Shown here: one piece after another, positions 19,701 through 30,276 of the stretch
Layout of the letters: each line of letters starts with the position of its first letter
Numbering within the stretch: the first letter of the stretch is position 1
NCBI GenBank assembly: GCA_963575745.1
Contig: CAUYUJ010014616.1
Coordinates: forward strand, 166,097 to 230,096
DNA length: 64,000 bases
Reading direction: 5' to 3'
Source of the DNA: Prorocentrum cordatum
Lineage: Eukaryota; Sar; Dinophyceae; Prorocentrales; Prorocentraceae
Translations under genes and position numbers: made by a program
Notes under the pieces: generated by a model
Told to the model about the DNA's origin: nothing
Seen by the model: only the letters and a program-made list of their open reading frames with translations
Databases searched by the model: none

Positions 19701-20368
19701 GACAAGCTAGGCGCGCTCGCGTCATATCTGACGTCCTACCCCTCCCTCCCATCCCTTACCATGGCGCTGATTTTCTCTATCCGCGGACGCGTGTCGTAGC
19801 GGACCTGTGGCTCCGCGCGCGCGTGCGTAGTGGGTGGTGGTGCACGTGCGTGCGTGCGTGCGTGTGTGCGTGGTTGTCGTGGTGGTGGTGGTGGTGGTGG
19901 TGTGGTGGTGGTGGTGGTGGGTGGTGGTGGTGGTGCTGGTGGTGGTGGTGGTGCTGGTGGTGGTGGTGGTGGTGGGTACTGGTGCTGGTGCTGTGGTTGT
20001 GGTGGTGGTGGTGGTGGTGGTGGCGGTGCGGCGCGGTGGTGGCGGGCGGATGGGCGCGCGAGAAAAAGGCCCGCGCTGGGGCGAGAACGCCATCCTGAAC
20101 GACGGAGGCCAAACACCGATCCGAAAATGAGGCCCACGCTGCAGCGGGATCACGATTCGGAACGATTCGGGAGCAGAAATGAGGCCGGCGCCTCAACGAT
20201 AGCAGCATTTTGGGAAAAAATGACGCCGGCGCCTCAGCGAGAGTCGTTTCCCGGGATTTCCCGGGCATCCTGTGTGTAAAAAAACAGTACGCGGAGGGTG
20301 CGCGGCCATCACCCGGACGCCATCAGGGGAAGAGGGAGAGTATTTTCATATTGAGTAATTGTAGAGGG
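19701..20368 (+). mobile_element. Element X, copy B (complete)
   Basis: Starts with the box AAGCTAGGCGCGCTCGCGTC (19,704), which is preceded by a GGA/GAT tract. A GGT microsatellite (19,838-20,044) follows, then degraded 52-bp units (CGCTGCAGCGGGATCACGAT, then TCGGAACGATTCGG), then a tail. The tail has TGTGTAAAAAAACAG, CGCGGAGGG, CGCCATCAGGGG and GAGAGTATTTTCATATTGAG, and ends AATTGTAGAGGGG. The boundaries agree with copy C. It is non-coding and presumably non-autonomous. The retroelement remnant starts directly at its end. Confidence 0.75.
19838..20044. repeat. GGT/GTG trinucleotide array
   Basis: About 200 bp of GGT with GCT and GGGT variants, inside element X copy B. Confidence 0.95.
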
Positions 20369-21651
20369 GCGTGAGCCCGCAGAACACGAGCCCGCAAGAC
20401 ATCGCCGAGAAGTGCAGCCACCACGCCAACTACGCAACCACCATCCGAACCGTGTACGACACACCGCTCCACAACATCATCGCCAAGGAAGAGGCGAAGC
20501 GCCAATTCACGCGAGCGAAGCAAGGAAGGGGCGGCGGTCCTGTCAACCCAATCAGCGACTACTACAAGATCGCGCCGGAAGAGGCGACGAGAATCTACCA
20601 CCCACTCCTAGTCAAGGCGCAAATGGCGACGGTGGAACCACTCCCCCACAAGGGAGGATGGCAAACGTCATTCTCGAAACCCAATGCTACCAAACCAAAC
20701 CTGCAAGCGACACGGATGATGCGACTGAGCAACGTCATAGTTAAGCACCACCACCGCTTCCTACGTACCAGACTCAAGGATATCACGGCGCAGCTACTAC
20801 GAGACGCACCATGTGGCGCACGACCGCGCCAGTCCACCGACTTCGTCACACATGCAACCCTCGACGTAACGAAATACCTCAGGGAAAGAGGTGAATCGGC
20901 TATGACCCTCTTCTTGGACCTCAAGGGCGCCTGCTACAGAGTCGTACTGCAGGTTGTCTTCGCCAGAGGAGCTTAGCGACCTGCTACACGACGTCAACGT
21001 ACCCGCGCCATTTCGTCCTGTGCTGCAGATGGCATTGAAAAGAGCGCCGATATTCAACCACAACATGGGCGACGAGCACCTCTGCGCCTCATTACATGAC
21101 GCGCACTCAGACATGTGGGCCACCACGAAAAGATCCACCAGGATGGCGCAGCCCCGTGCTGGCGACCGGCCTGGAGTACCAGCATCAGACCTCACCTCTA
21201 ACCTTCGCAAAGGTTATGCGCCATATCGCGGAGGACATCCGACGGCAGCTTGCACATCGACATCGGCACAGGGCACCTGGGAGACATCTTCCCCAAGGGC
21301 AGACGCGCAAGAGATGGTGAGGACGGAGGGGCACAGATCACTGACACCTCCTTCGTTGACGACATGAACGCCTACGCCCGCGTGCGACGCAACGCCTTGC
21401 CTGGCAACATCCGCGCTGCGAAGACGCTCTCCGACATCATAATCAAACGGGCCATGGCGCGCGGCATGCGACTCCACGCCAGAAAGACCAAGGCCATGCT
21501 ACCTCTGCGCGGACGCCGGAGCAGAACGGCCAAGGAGCAACTCGCCAGAAACAGCATCACGCACATCGAGAATAAGCACCTCAGGGGGCCAAGCGAGTTC
21601 GTCAATCACCAGATCTCGTTAGGTGCCGCTATATACAACAGGGGACAATGA
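20369..21651 (+). pseudogene. Reverse transcriptase of a non-LTR retrotransposon (5'-truncated, broken)
   Basis: Encodes the RT of a LINE-type element, which in intact form would copy element RNA into DNA at a nicked target. Landmarks in order: finger region with KHHHRFLRTRLKDITAQLLR and SDFVTHATLDVTKY-type spacing; motif A TLFLDLKGACYRV (about 20,900-20,945), with the catalytic Asp; motif B-like GDRPGVPASDL (about 21,170); motif C SFVDDMN (21,349-21,369), with both Asp codons intact; motif D-like GMRLHARKTKAML (about 21,463). The frame changes near 20,950, again near 21,200-21,250, and a TGA interrupts at 21,649-21,651. There is no endonuclease or proper start upstream: the first codons abut the tail of element X. 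Strong A/C-rich codon use sets it apart from its neighbours. Identification is secure; the element is dead. Confidence 0.85.
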
Positions 21652-22130
21652 CCAGAAATCCAGCGGGCAATTTCAATGGCTATAACGAAGAGAGCCCCAC
21701 TGCGCAAGGAGGTTCACAAGCGAAAACAGCTGAGCATCGACAAACATACCCTCCTCAACGACGCGCTCGCCAACTCGGTCCTCTGTTGCAGCTCGCATAC
21801 TTGGAACCTTCTCAACCAGGGGCAGCTTTATGCCATTGAGACCGAGTACCTTAAGGGATACAGGATGGCAGCTGGATGCAAGGCCCACAACTACGGCGAC
21901 CAAAGATCAACGACGGAAAGGTACTTACCGAAGTAAAACGACAAGATTCGCACATCGCCATGCGCATCTTCAGGCTACGATATCTACAGCGACTCCTACA
22001 ACATGCCCCGACCATCTTGTTACGAATCATCGACGTCAGCCTCGGCCGCAACTCGTCTTGGGGGCACGTGTTATACGGCGACGTACAGTGGATGTGGACG
22101 TACATCGGCGACAAGCAAAAGCTGCGCCCC
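21652..22130 (+). pseudogene. Thumb and connector region of the same retroelement
   Basis: After the TGA the same frame continues to 21,936 with HKRKQLSIDKHTLLNDALAN, then SVLCCSSHTWNLL and IETEYLKGYRMAAG, typical of the post-RT helical region in these elements. A second frame (21,900-22,130) continues IFRLRYLQRLLQHAP and SSWGHVLYGDVQWMWTYIGD, again matching my memory of the connector (RLRYLxRL, then a W-x5-D-hydrophobic-W stretch). Two frame changes (near 21,900 and 22,120) show decay. Together with the flanking pieces it gives the usual order RT - connector - zinc fingers. Confidence 0.75.
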
Positions 22131-23652
22131 AGTGGACCTCGACCCCGTCCTCAGCTCGATGCGCAGGGCGCGCCAAGTCATTACTTCGCAGGTCAAGACG
22201 GCGACGCAACGCAGTATACGAAACTACCGAGACCAAGAGCCCCAACGACAATGGCACAACAGCCTGCGACCTTACCAAAACACCGACCTCGTCCCACAGC
22301 TCATGACCGACAACAACACGACGCTCATGTGCTACGAATGTGGCGCCACCTTCACCGAGATGAGCACCATCTACGTCCACGTGGGAAAGCACCACCCGGC
22401 AGATGACCGCCCTACTAGATTGGCCCACGGAACGAGATGCCTGACATGCACCACTGAATACCACACGTGTGGACGACTCGTCAAACGCTCACTAGCGTTC
22501 ACCGCATGCGCAGCATCATGGAAACGCGACGCAGACAGGCATGACGAGGCAACCACAGAAGCGAACAGCGTGGCCATGCGCGACGCGCAAGGAAACAGCA
22601 TCAAGGCGGGATTACCTCCGCTCCACGCTCACATCGTCAGCTGCAGGACGGACATCACGCCGTTGTACGTCAAGGGCCACGAGGCTACAAGAGAGCTCCC
22701 GATACATGCGACATCACCACGGGAAGCAAGCCCCAACCCTGCGCCCATGCCAAGACCCACAGGAACTTCGACTTCTAACAGTGGGCACAGACGCAGAGGT
22801 GACGCACAACAGTGGATAGAACCCCTCAACTCCAACGACAACAACACCATAACACTGTCCATTGACATCACTCACGGCGAATTCACGGGATACCTCACGA
22901 GGTGGGACACCATGCAGTTCTGGAGAGTCCAGCTCCTACGCGGTCGCGTCGCCGCGATCATAGCTGGACCACCCTGCGGGACATGGAGCGCTGCGCGGCA
23001 CCGCAATGTGGAATACTTACGACAACAGGGGAGGGCAGGTGACTACAGCCATGGGGGCTACAACATCTGTCACTACGAGAGCTCGATCAACTACACAGCG
23101 GCAACCAGCTACTGCGCACCACCATCCACTTCGCATACACATGCATCAACACGAGGGTCCCCCAGGATCATGGAGCACCCCGCCACAGTGAACGGTGGGC
23201 GAGACGCAGCAAGCAACTGGCTACTACCAGAACCAACACACCGCAATGGAATTGACGGGGTCGATGTCTTCACTTTCGGCCAATGCATGAGTGGACAGAT
23301 AGCCGCGAATCCCGCCGCACTCCTCGCAATACAGGTGCCAGAAGTACGACGGGCAATAGCGCGACTCCCCAACCCTGGAAGATGCAAACGTGGCATAGGC
23401 TACCACTACCCTTCAACTGGAGTGAACCCCGACGGCTCGTGGAAGCTCTGCCGCCAAGACATGCGCCGTCGAGGTGCGCAGACTACTCGCTCACGCCATC
23501 ATGGGCGCAATCTACAACAGATGAACACAACCGCGAGACCGCGAGCACTGGGACATGGAAGACGACATCGCGGAGTTCTGCATCCCATTGGACCCGCACT
23601 ACGACGCCCAAAGAGGAAAACGACTGCATGCTTAATGTTCAGGCGGCAGTGA
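22131..23652 (+). pseudogene. Zinc-finger and methyltransferase-like C-terminal region of the retroelement
   Basis: One long frame. Near 22,330-22,390 is CYECGATFTEMSTIYVHVGK followed by HH, a C2H2-type finger. It is followed by GTRCLTCTTEYHTCGRLVKR and a final Cys, a second Cys/His module. These fingers probably bind nucleic acid. From about 22,857 comes LSIDITHGEFTGYL, then AAIIAGPPCGTWSAARHRN (Cys codon 22,975-22,977), IMEHPATVNGGRDAASNWLL, and VFTFGQCMSGQIAANPAALL, GRCKRGIGY and DGSWKLC. The PPC core and the later Glu recall motifs IV and VI of cytosine-5 methyltransferases; activity is not demonstrated. This 3' part is the least damaged portion of the element. Confidence 0.75.
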
Positions 23653-25860
23653 AGCACAGAAAGATGACCCCAGCGGGCGGTGTCCGCCCCGCAACGCGGG
23701 CCAAGGCGGCCCATTGATTAGGATGCAGACTGTTACCTGAGCATTGGTTCTGGCACGCCTCACCGCGGCGCCCGATCACTCACCCTGTAAGAAAGTTGCC
23801 ACTCTCACCACGTCACCAGCAAACGCCAATGCGCACCTCACCAACTGTAGCCCAGCTCCGGCTCAAAAGCTGAAGCCTAAGCTGACCAGCGCGCCCCTGG
23901 CGCACCTCGTTGCCAAGTGCAGTGCGCCAAGACGCCCCCGCTGGATCTCCATCATCAGCGGACCACCTTACCTCGAGAAGATCAAGACGAAGACACCTGG
24001 CTATCCGCAGAAGTCTTTGGCAAGCTACCGAAGTTCATCGACTTCAACGGGGTCAAGCTCCACTGAGCCAACGGAGCTAAAGACCTTGACCGCCCTAACC
24101 AACAACGAGTCGCAGCCATCAAAGCAGCCCCGCGTAAGACGCGGAACGAGGCCCAACCAGAGTACTAACAAGAGGGAATGCCTACCCTCATGTCCAACAG
24201 CAAGGGCCACGACAACAAGGAGGCGTCCACCTACACGCCAGGAGACCCCCGAGCCGAGCCACAAGGAGCTACTGCGTGCTCCGGCATTGTGAGGCCATCG
24301 CAAAGAATGTCCATCCGACGCCCTCAGACGCGGCTATACGTAGGTCGATCTCGACCTGGGCTACATCTACGTTCCTGCCGCAATGAAGGGCAGACTTGTG
24401 CGAACCACTCACCGTTGCCGCATCGCCATCGCTTATCTCGCCTCAACGGGGGAATCCTGGAAGAACGAGGTCAAGGAGAGCTGGGGCACCGTGTGCGACA
24501 GCTTTCTGGCCCACTCCAACAACGGGATGTGAGCCGACGCGGACAATTGGATGGGTGGAACTGACAACTGTCCGCACTACCGCTCGGCCACAGAACGCCG
24601 CGCACCTGAAGGCGCTGCTGACGACCGCGACCCCAAGAAGATACCCGACCACAACTTGGAAAGGCAATACCTGTCACTCGCAAGAACAGACCCACCGCAG
24701 CTCCAAGCACCGCAGCGGGAGAACAGACGAGGAGCCGTTCGCCGATCAACAGCCCCCACGCATCTTCAAAAAGAAAGGCATGGTGAAGCGCAACAACTTC
24801 GAGGCGATTGAACGCAAGGCCATCCACGGTAACATCGATCGATGCAAGCAGAATGCCTACATCGTTGCGATCACCAATACCTACGGCACCCTGCATCCGA
24901 CCTCCGAGATAGGGGCACGCGCGGCGTGCGCAAGAGACATCATTGACACCAACGGAGGTGGAGCACTACCCGTCTACGGATAATTACATCTTACCCATCG
25001 ATTGCTACCACACTACGCCGCAAGCAATACGTGGACTACACTGTGACGAGACCGACCTGGGAGGACAACGATACCAATCTACCTGCGCCACCAACGGGGC
25101 ACCACTCTGCCGTCGGCATGGACGGGCGCATGCCGCGCGCCACCATTGCCAACAAGTGAGATCGATCACGTCACGATCCTCAAGCTGAGCGCGCCAGTCA
25201 GTGTGCAAACTCAACCGACCGAGATCATACTTGGCGGCACTATGCAGATAAAGAGTACCGACGTCGACAAATTACCCAGATAGGAGGCCCACGAAGCAAG
25301 ACAGTATCTCATCGACGACGAGGAGAGCCACGGTGCACGTCACCTGATCCACTACTGCCACACATTACGCAACGCCGGCTTTGAGCCCAAAGCAACTTCC
25401 CCGATTGGAATGCGGCATTCCCAGGGGCTCGACCACAACAAGCACTGCGCCCAGCGCGCGCGACTGCTACGCGCACCGACCTGGAATTCATGCAGCGGCG
25501 ACCCACTCCGCAACTCCGCCAAGCCATGCCACCCCCCCTACCGAACGCCTTCCAGCTCCTGTGCCAGCAGGCCTTCCAGCTCCTGTTCCAGCCGCTCCCA
25601 CCGCCTGGCCCACCCAAGCAAATCAACGCAACGACGCCAGGGGCCAGCCGCAGCTTCCGCAGCCCCTGCGACCCACCAGCCTACACGGAAGGCGACACTC
25701 TCCCACCCGACGAATCCCACCATGGGAGACTACCACCTGGCTGGGCCGCACACGCCGACGTAACGAGAAGCCTCCCTTATTATCACTACAAGGGCATCGG
25801 CACCACTCAGTGAAAGTTCCCAGGCGACTCCAGCTACGGATAATGCTCTACTCGGGCATT
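23653..25860 (+). pseudogene. Unrecognised A/C-rich coding-like tract downstream of the retroelement
   Basis: The sequence keeps the A/C-rich codon bias of the preceding element and no trinucleotide arrays interrupt it. Protein-like pieces occur in shifting plus-strand frames: YVDLDLGYIYVPAAMKGRLV (about 24,345), RIAIAYLASTGESWKNEVKE (about 24,425), KKKGMVKRNNFEAIERKAIH (about 24,770) continuing to ARAACARDI, and EIDHVTILKLSAPVSVQTQP (about 25,160) followed by RQYLIDDEESHGARHLIHYC. Stops and frame changes separate them. I recognise no domain. It may be a second ORF of the same element, the ORF1 of another copy, or captured host sequence. Confidence 0.5.
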
Positions 25861-26330
25861 CACCGACCAGAGTACCGAGGCCTTCAGCATCAACGGGGAC
25901 GGCTGCTTCTACCACAGCCTGAGGCAGATACACCCCCCATCTTTCACCGACTACCCCCCATGCCAGAGCACCCAGCCATGCGCGAGCAGGTTGACAAAGC
26001 CATGCCACAACCTATTCACGACTTGCTCGCAAAGATGCGGGCCGACTACCTCAGGGAACCAGACGTCCACGAATAGGTCGACCGAGCAGATCTATGGTAC
26101 AGCGAGCAAGCACCAGGCCACTTCTTCCCCCACTTCCAGTTTATCCAAGCAAACGAAACCTTCATCATCTTCGGCGACAACTTGCCCGTTGTCGCACCGA
26201 TACGTGGGCTAGGCCCCCACCCTCCACGCGCATCCAACATCCACCATCGCATAGAGCAGGTAAGGAGGCCCAAACCGATGCTTGCACTATACGGCGGCCA
26301 CAACATCTTCGAGCAATATATTCACAGCGA
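25861..26330 (+). pseudogene. Weak OTU-like cysteine protease fragment
   Basis: The plus-strand frame near 25,875-25,930 reads TEAFSINGDGCFYHSLRQI. After a frame change it continues AMREQVDKAMPQPIHDLLAK, MRADYLREPDVHE, a stop, then FFPHFQFIQANETFIIFGDN and MLALYGGHNIFEQYI. The order (a GDGxCFxHSL-like active-site segment, an R-x-x-V helix about 30 residues later, and a late His after a hydrophobic strand) resembles the OTU family of deubiquitinase-like proteases. The spacing inside GDGC lacks the residue usually found between the glycine and the cysteine, so the match is weak. OTU-like domains occur in some protist retroelements, which would fit the context. Confidence 0.3.
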
Positions 26331-27460
26331 GATCCCCCCGAAGCTGGCACCGACCTCGCAAGGAGAAACGACCCATAAAGAACAACCGACATCGACGTCC
26401 ACAACCGATAATACAGCCAACCTGACTCGCACGACCATGCCTACCAGCAGCGGCAATACACTGACAAGCAACATGCCAGGTACCGCGCCTTCGCCCATGA
26501 CACCCAGCCCAGCTCACCAGATCTCTCCTCGAAACACGCCCAACCCAGACCCCAAACCACCAATATTCAAAGCTCCACCCACATTACCGACCATAAAAAA
26601 GATAGCACAACGCACGCAAAAGACAAGACCTACCACGACGGTACGAGCACCGAACTGGGAACACCCACAGCAGGAAAACGAAACATGCGCGCTACTGCAT
26701 CCAGCGCCTGTGACCCCACGCCAAGCTTTACTACGCCCAGCGCGAACGACAGCCAACCACCCCCGATCCAAGTGGAACCCCAGAAGCCCACTGGATGGCT
26801 CCCAGCTGCGACGATCACCTAGGCGAAGTTAAACCCCGACGCAATCACCTTCCCTATGGGAGCCACCATGCGCTATCCTTACCACACCAAGCTCGAGGAC
26901 TCCCTTGCCCACGGTACTTTGACTGTCAACGATGGCGACGAGGTCACAATGCTCAACATGTCCTTCAACAACAACACGCTTTGGGCACGCGGGACCATCA
27001 CCCAATCCAGCAGCATGCGAAGCAGGAAACAGGACCTGATCGCAGACATCAACGAATGCCGATTCGACTACCACGACATCCTGGACAAGTTCAACACCGT
27101 CGCCACAATGGCAGGGGAACCAGGGTCAGTTACAACACGGTCGTAAACATTCAAAAGGAATCACCTCGGCCAACGACTTTGCCCACCAATTCCTCGACAA
27201 GCTCAACCACTTCGTCACCCAACTACGCCCCTAACCACTGGCGATCGCCATCCTCGCCACTGTGCGAAGCCGCATGGGTGCCTACGCGCCCGACGCCGAC
27301 CACAAGTACAACTACCCACCCATCACCAGCCACCAGGCTACACACCTCCGGCCCCGAACACTCCACCTACTCCAGCTCCAGCGGATGAGCTCATCGGCAT
27401 CCGCCTTCGCGGTTACTGCCTCTGGGACTACCTCTGCGACGACAGCTACATCTGAGGCCT
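26331..27460 (+). pseudogene. A/C-rich coding-like tract, end of the unit
   Basis: A Thr/Pro/Ser/Asn-rich linker (26,380-26,820) is followed by a compact frame at 26,856-27,146. That frame holds MGATMRYPYHTKLEDSLAHG, LTVNDGDEVTMLNMSFNNNT, RSRKQDLIADINECRFDYHD and ILDKFNTVATMAGEPG. A shifted frame continues ITSANDFAHQFLDKLNHFVT. No family is recognised. The compositional bias stops near 27,460, which I take as the right border of the inserted unit. Confidence 0.4.
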
Positions 27461-28440
27461 CCTCTGAGGACCAGACAGGTCAGGACAGGTGGGGGGGATG
27501 AGAGCAATGAGGGCAGGGGGGAGGGACGTTCTTCGGCGCGCTCTTACCCACCCACCCCCGCCTAGGTTCCAGACCGCACCGCCATGTCTACCAGTCCTTC
27601 CTCTCATATCACGAATTGGTCCTCCACCTCTCTCGCTGTCACCTTCTGCCATGCCATACCGCGCGGATGCCTCTCGCCACATCCCTCTTTCGACGCATTT
27701 CCTTACGCGCCATGCGGCTGACTGTCGCCGCAACCCTGTGGACGCGGATATCTTACAGTAAGTGTTCCACGGTCGGTTGGGGAGAGCCTTTTTACTTCAC
27801 TTCAAAAGAGCAGGCGAACCGCAGCCAAAAGAGCATGCTGACAGCACCACTCTGTCCTCTACCCTGAGAGCATGCGAACTGCAGCAGCTCCTTCCCCCCA
27901 CCGACCCTATTTTACAATTCGCCGAAATGTCGCTCACCTCGTCCTCTTGATATGGTCCTCCGCCTCTCTCACTGTCACATTCCGCCATGCCATGACATGC
28001 GGATGACTGGTGCCATAACCCTCTGTCAATACTTCTCCTTCCACGCCATGCGGCTGACGGTCGCCGCGGCCCTCTTTCAATACATCTGGGAGGTTGGGAC
28101 GCGGACAGGAGAGGGGATATGGTGTTGCCGGGGACGGGGAGAAGTCCTGGCCTATGGCCCCGCGCTCCTACCTGCCCACCTACCTCCGCTTCTTCTTTCT
28201 CTTCCCCCCTTCACCGATCTCGATCCTCACCTCGCCTCGCGCCTGTTCACATGCTGTCCAGGCGCTCTCTACTCCTCCCCTCCCCGATGAGAGGTGCCAG
28301 CGCTGGTTCTTCCCCCACCCCGTCTTCGCCTCACCTCTTCCCTCATGAACCCCCCCCTCCCACCCAGGTCCTTGCCGGGTGGGAGATGCAGGCAAGGTGT
28401 GCATGGCTGCAGAAGTACCCGTCAACCGCCATGAGAGTGA
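27461..28440. repeat. 337-bp direct duplication in unassigned sequence
   Basis: The block CCTCTCTCgCTGTCACcTT, then CATGCGGCTGACtGTCGCCG, occurs near 27,626-27,755 and again near 27,963-28,095, offset 337 bp. The remaining sequence to 28,440 is pyrimidine-rich and unassigned. Confidence 0.7.
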
Positions 28441-29540
28441 GTGAGTGAAGAGGGGCAGACGGTGGAATTCGGGAGGGGGGGTGCAAGCCTTCCTCCGCCC
28501 CTCAAGCGTCCGCGGCAAGAGCGCCCCCTCAAACACGCACCTTTGCTCGTCGAGGCCAGGGGCCGCCCGGAGAAACGCCCCCCCCGCCCCCGTGGAGGCG
28601 CGAGGCTGCGCCACGCCCGGGAGGGGGAACGTCAGGGGCGGGGGCTAGCTCAGGGTGGGGAGCATCGAGCTGGAAGCGGCGATGCATCGCCGAACGATCG
28701 GCGATACGCCCCCCCCCTAACGAGAATGCATGGCCCTGGGAGCTGTGGGCAGCGGGGCTCCGATCGGCGATCAAGGGGCGATCGGTGGTTGATGTATCCC
28801 GCCCTGAGCCTATCCCCCCCTAGCGTTGCCCCTGAGCTGATCCCCCGCCCCCCTACTGTTCCTCCTTGGCCATTACTCGGCTCTCTGGCGGTAGTCCGGG
28901 GCGATCTTGGTACCTCTGGATTCTGGATCGCTCTGAGCGAAGCGCAACAACTGGAATTGCTGGAAAACATCCCGAGCCGGGAGAACCGCCAATAATCAAC
29001 AACCGACGAACACGTAGAACAATTTGAACCTCGAGCCTGCAGCTGGCCGTCATCACGTTGCCCGTGAGGCTGCTGGGCCCCTGTCGGCGATAAATGTGCA
29101 ATCAAAGGTCGACGTATCCACCCCTGAACCATTGCTTCCCTGAAACTGTCCTTGAGATTTGGGCGCCAGACATGGGTACGGAAACCATGGGCACGATGCC
29201 CAACAACACATTGTTCCAAACCGAGAGCGGCCGCTGTTGGGCAGCCAGCCTTCTGCCTCAAATGGGCAACGTCCGCGGCGACACCGACAGCGAGCCCTGT
29301 CCAAGAAGGACACTTCGACAAGCGCGTTCCACTACTCGCAAAATGACTACTCGCAAACGGCATGGATCAGCCGCGGGGTCTACGATCCATTGCAACGAGG
29401 CGAACATGTGTCTCTCCGGACGTCGGCGAGTAGAAGCACCTTGCGAGTAGCGGAACGCGCTCGGCAAGAGAAAACATGCTGTCGGTCTTCGTGCCCACTC
29501 TTTCCGTTCCCATCCCGACCGTTAAAACACTGCTAGGATC
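28441..29540. other. No recognisable gene; degraded family E sequence
   Basis: 28,676-28,800 contains GGCGATGCATCGCCG, then AACGATCGGCGATACGCC and CGATCGGCGATCAAGGGGCG, words typical of family E arms but without clear termini. The motif CTAGCGTTGCCCCTGAG (28,819) recurs as CTAACGTTGCCCCTGAG at 34.21 kb. The rest is unassigned. Confidence 0.45.
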
Positions 29541-29548
29541 GGGATACA

Positions 29549-29602
29549 TCGCTCCAGAGCGTTCCGGAGCGCTCTCAGAGCGTTCCGGAACGCTCTGGAG
29601 CG
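29549..29602. repeat. 53-bp palindrome of GAGCGTTCCGG words
   Basis: CGCTCCAGAGCGTTCCGGAG, then CGCTCT, pairs with AGAGCGTTCCGGAACGCTCT, then GGAGCG, with one mismatch in 26 bp and a one-base centre. The inner GAGCGTTCCGGAACGCTC is itself palindromic. Confidence 0.9.
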
Positions 29603-29880
29603 GCCGCGGTGCCCAATACATTCTCCAAACCCGCCGATTCCCAGAAATTTCGAGTTATCCCGATCCGATTTTGTCCCGTTCTTCGCGTCGTTTTAACCGT
29701 GGCGACGGAGAGGCTGCACCGCGCCCAGGGAGGCCGAGTGGGGCCCGGGCCTGCTCCCGGCGCGCCAGCGCGCCCTCCGCCCTGGCCGCGCAGGCCAGCG
29801 CGAGGTCGGCGGCCTCCCGCTGGCGTGCAAGCCGCCGTCCGCCCACGCCCCGCCGCTCGCCCGAAGAGAGTGGAAGACTA
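29603..29880. other. No recognisable gene
   Basis: Unassigned, becoming very GC-rich at 29,720-29,870, directly before the MITE. Confidence 0.5.
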
Positions 29881-30064
29881 TACTCCAGATTTCGTAATAA
29901 AAGGGAGGGGGTCTGGACCCTCCAAGACAAGCCATTTCAGACTTCCCCCGTGGGAGAACCCTCCAAAACATCATCCCCAGACCCCCCAGGCCCTCCAAGA
30001 TAGCCTGGAAGAGACCCCCCCCCCGAAATGAGACCCCCCTCCCTTTAGTACGAAATCTGGAGTA
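29881..30064. mobile_element. TA-flanked MITE, copy 2
   Basis: 184 bp with terminal inverted repeats TACTCCAGATTTCGTA on both ends, extended to about 32 bp by the GGGAGGGGG runs. TA flanks each terminus. It differs from copy 1 (10,478-10,660) at only a few positions, including the length of the internal C run. Confidence 0.9.
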
Positions 30065-30146
30065 CCCAAGAGCCCTGGGGGGGTCGGGCGAGGGTTCTGG
30101 CCGTGGGTCTGGTATGCAGGACTCCCTCCCTGGGGCGGGGTTTCTG

Positions 30147-30203
<57 letters not shown>
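30147..30203. repeat. TA dinucleotide array
   Basis: About 27 TA units, starting from GTATGTATA. Confidence 0.95.
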
Positions 30204-30209
<6 letters not shown>

Positions 30210-30276
30210 GAGGGGGCCGAACGGTCATTCACTGTCCCTGGGTGCGTGGCTGAAGTGGAATTCCGCGGTGCGGATT

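Noticed and set aside
20371-20400. Start codon for the RT protein at the beginning of the open frame
   Set aside because: The first codon is GTG directly after element X, with no upstream untranslated region; it reflects truncation rather than a true start.
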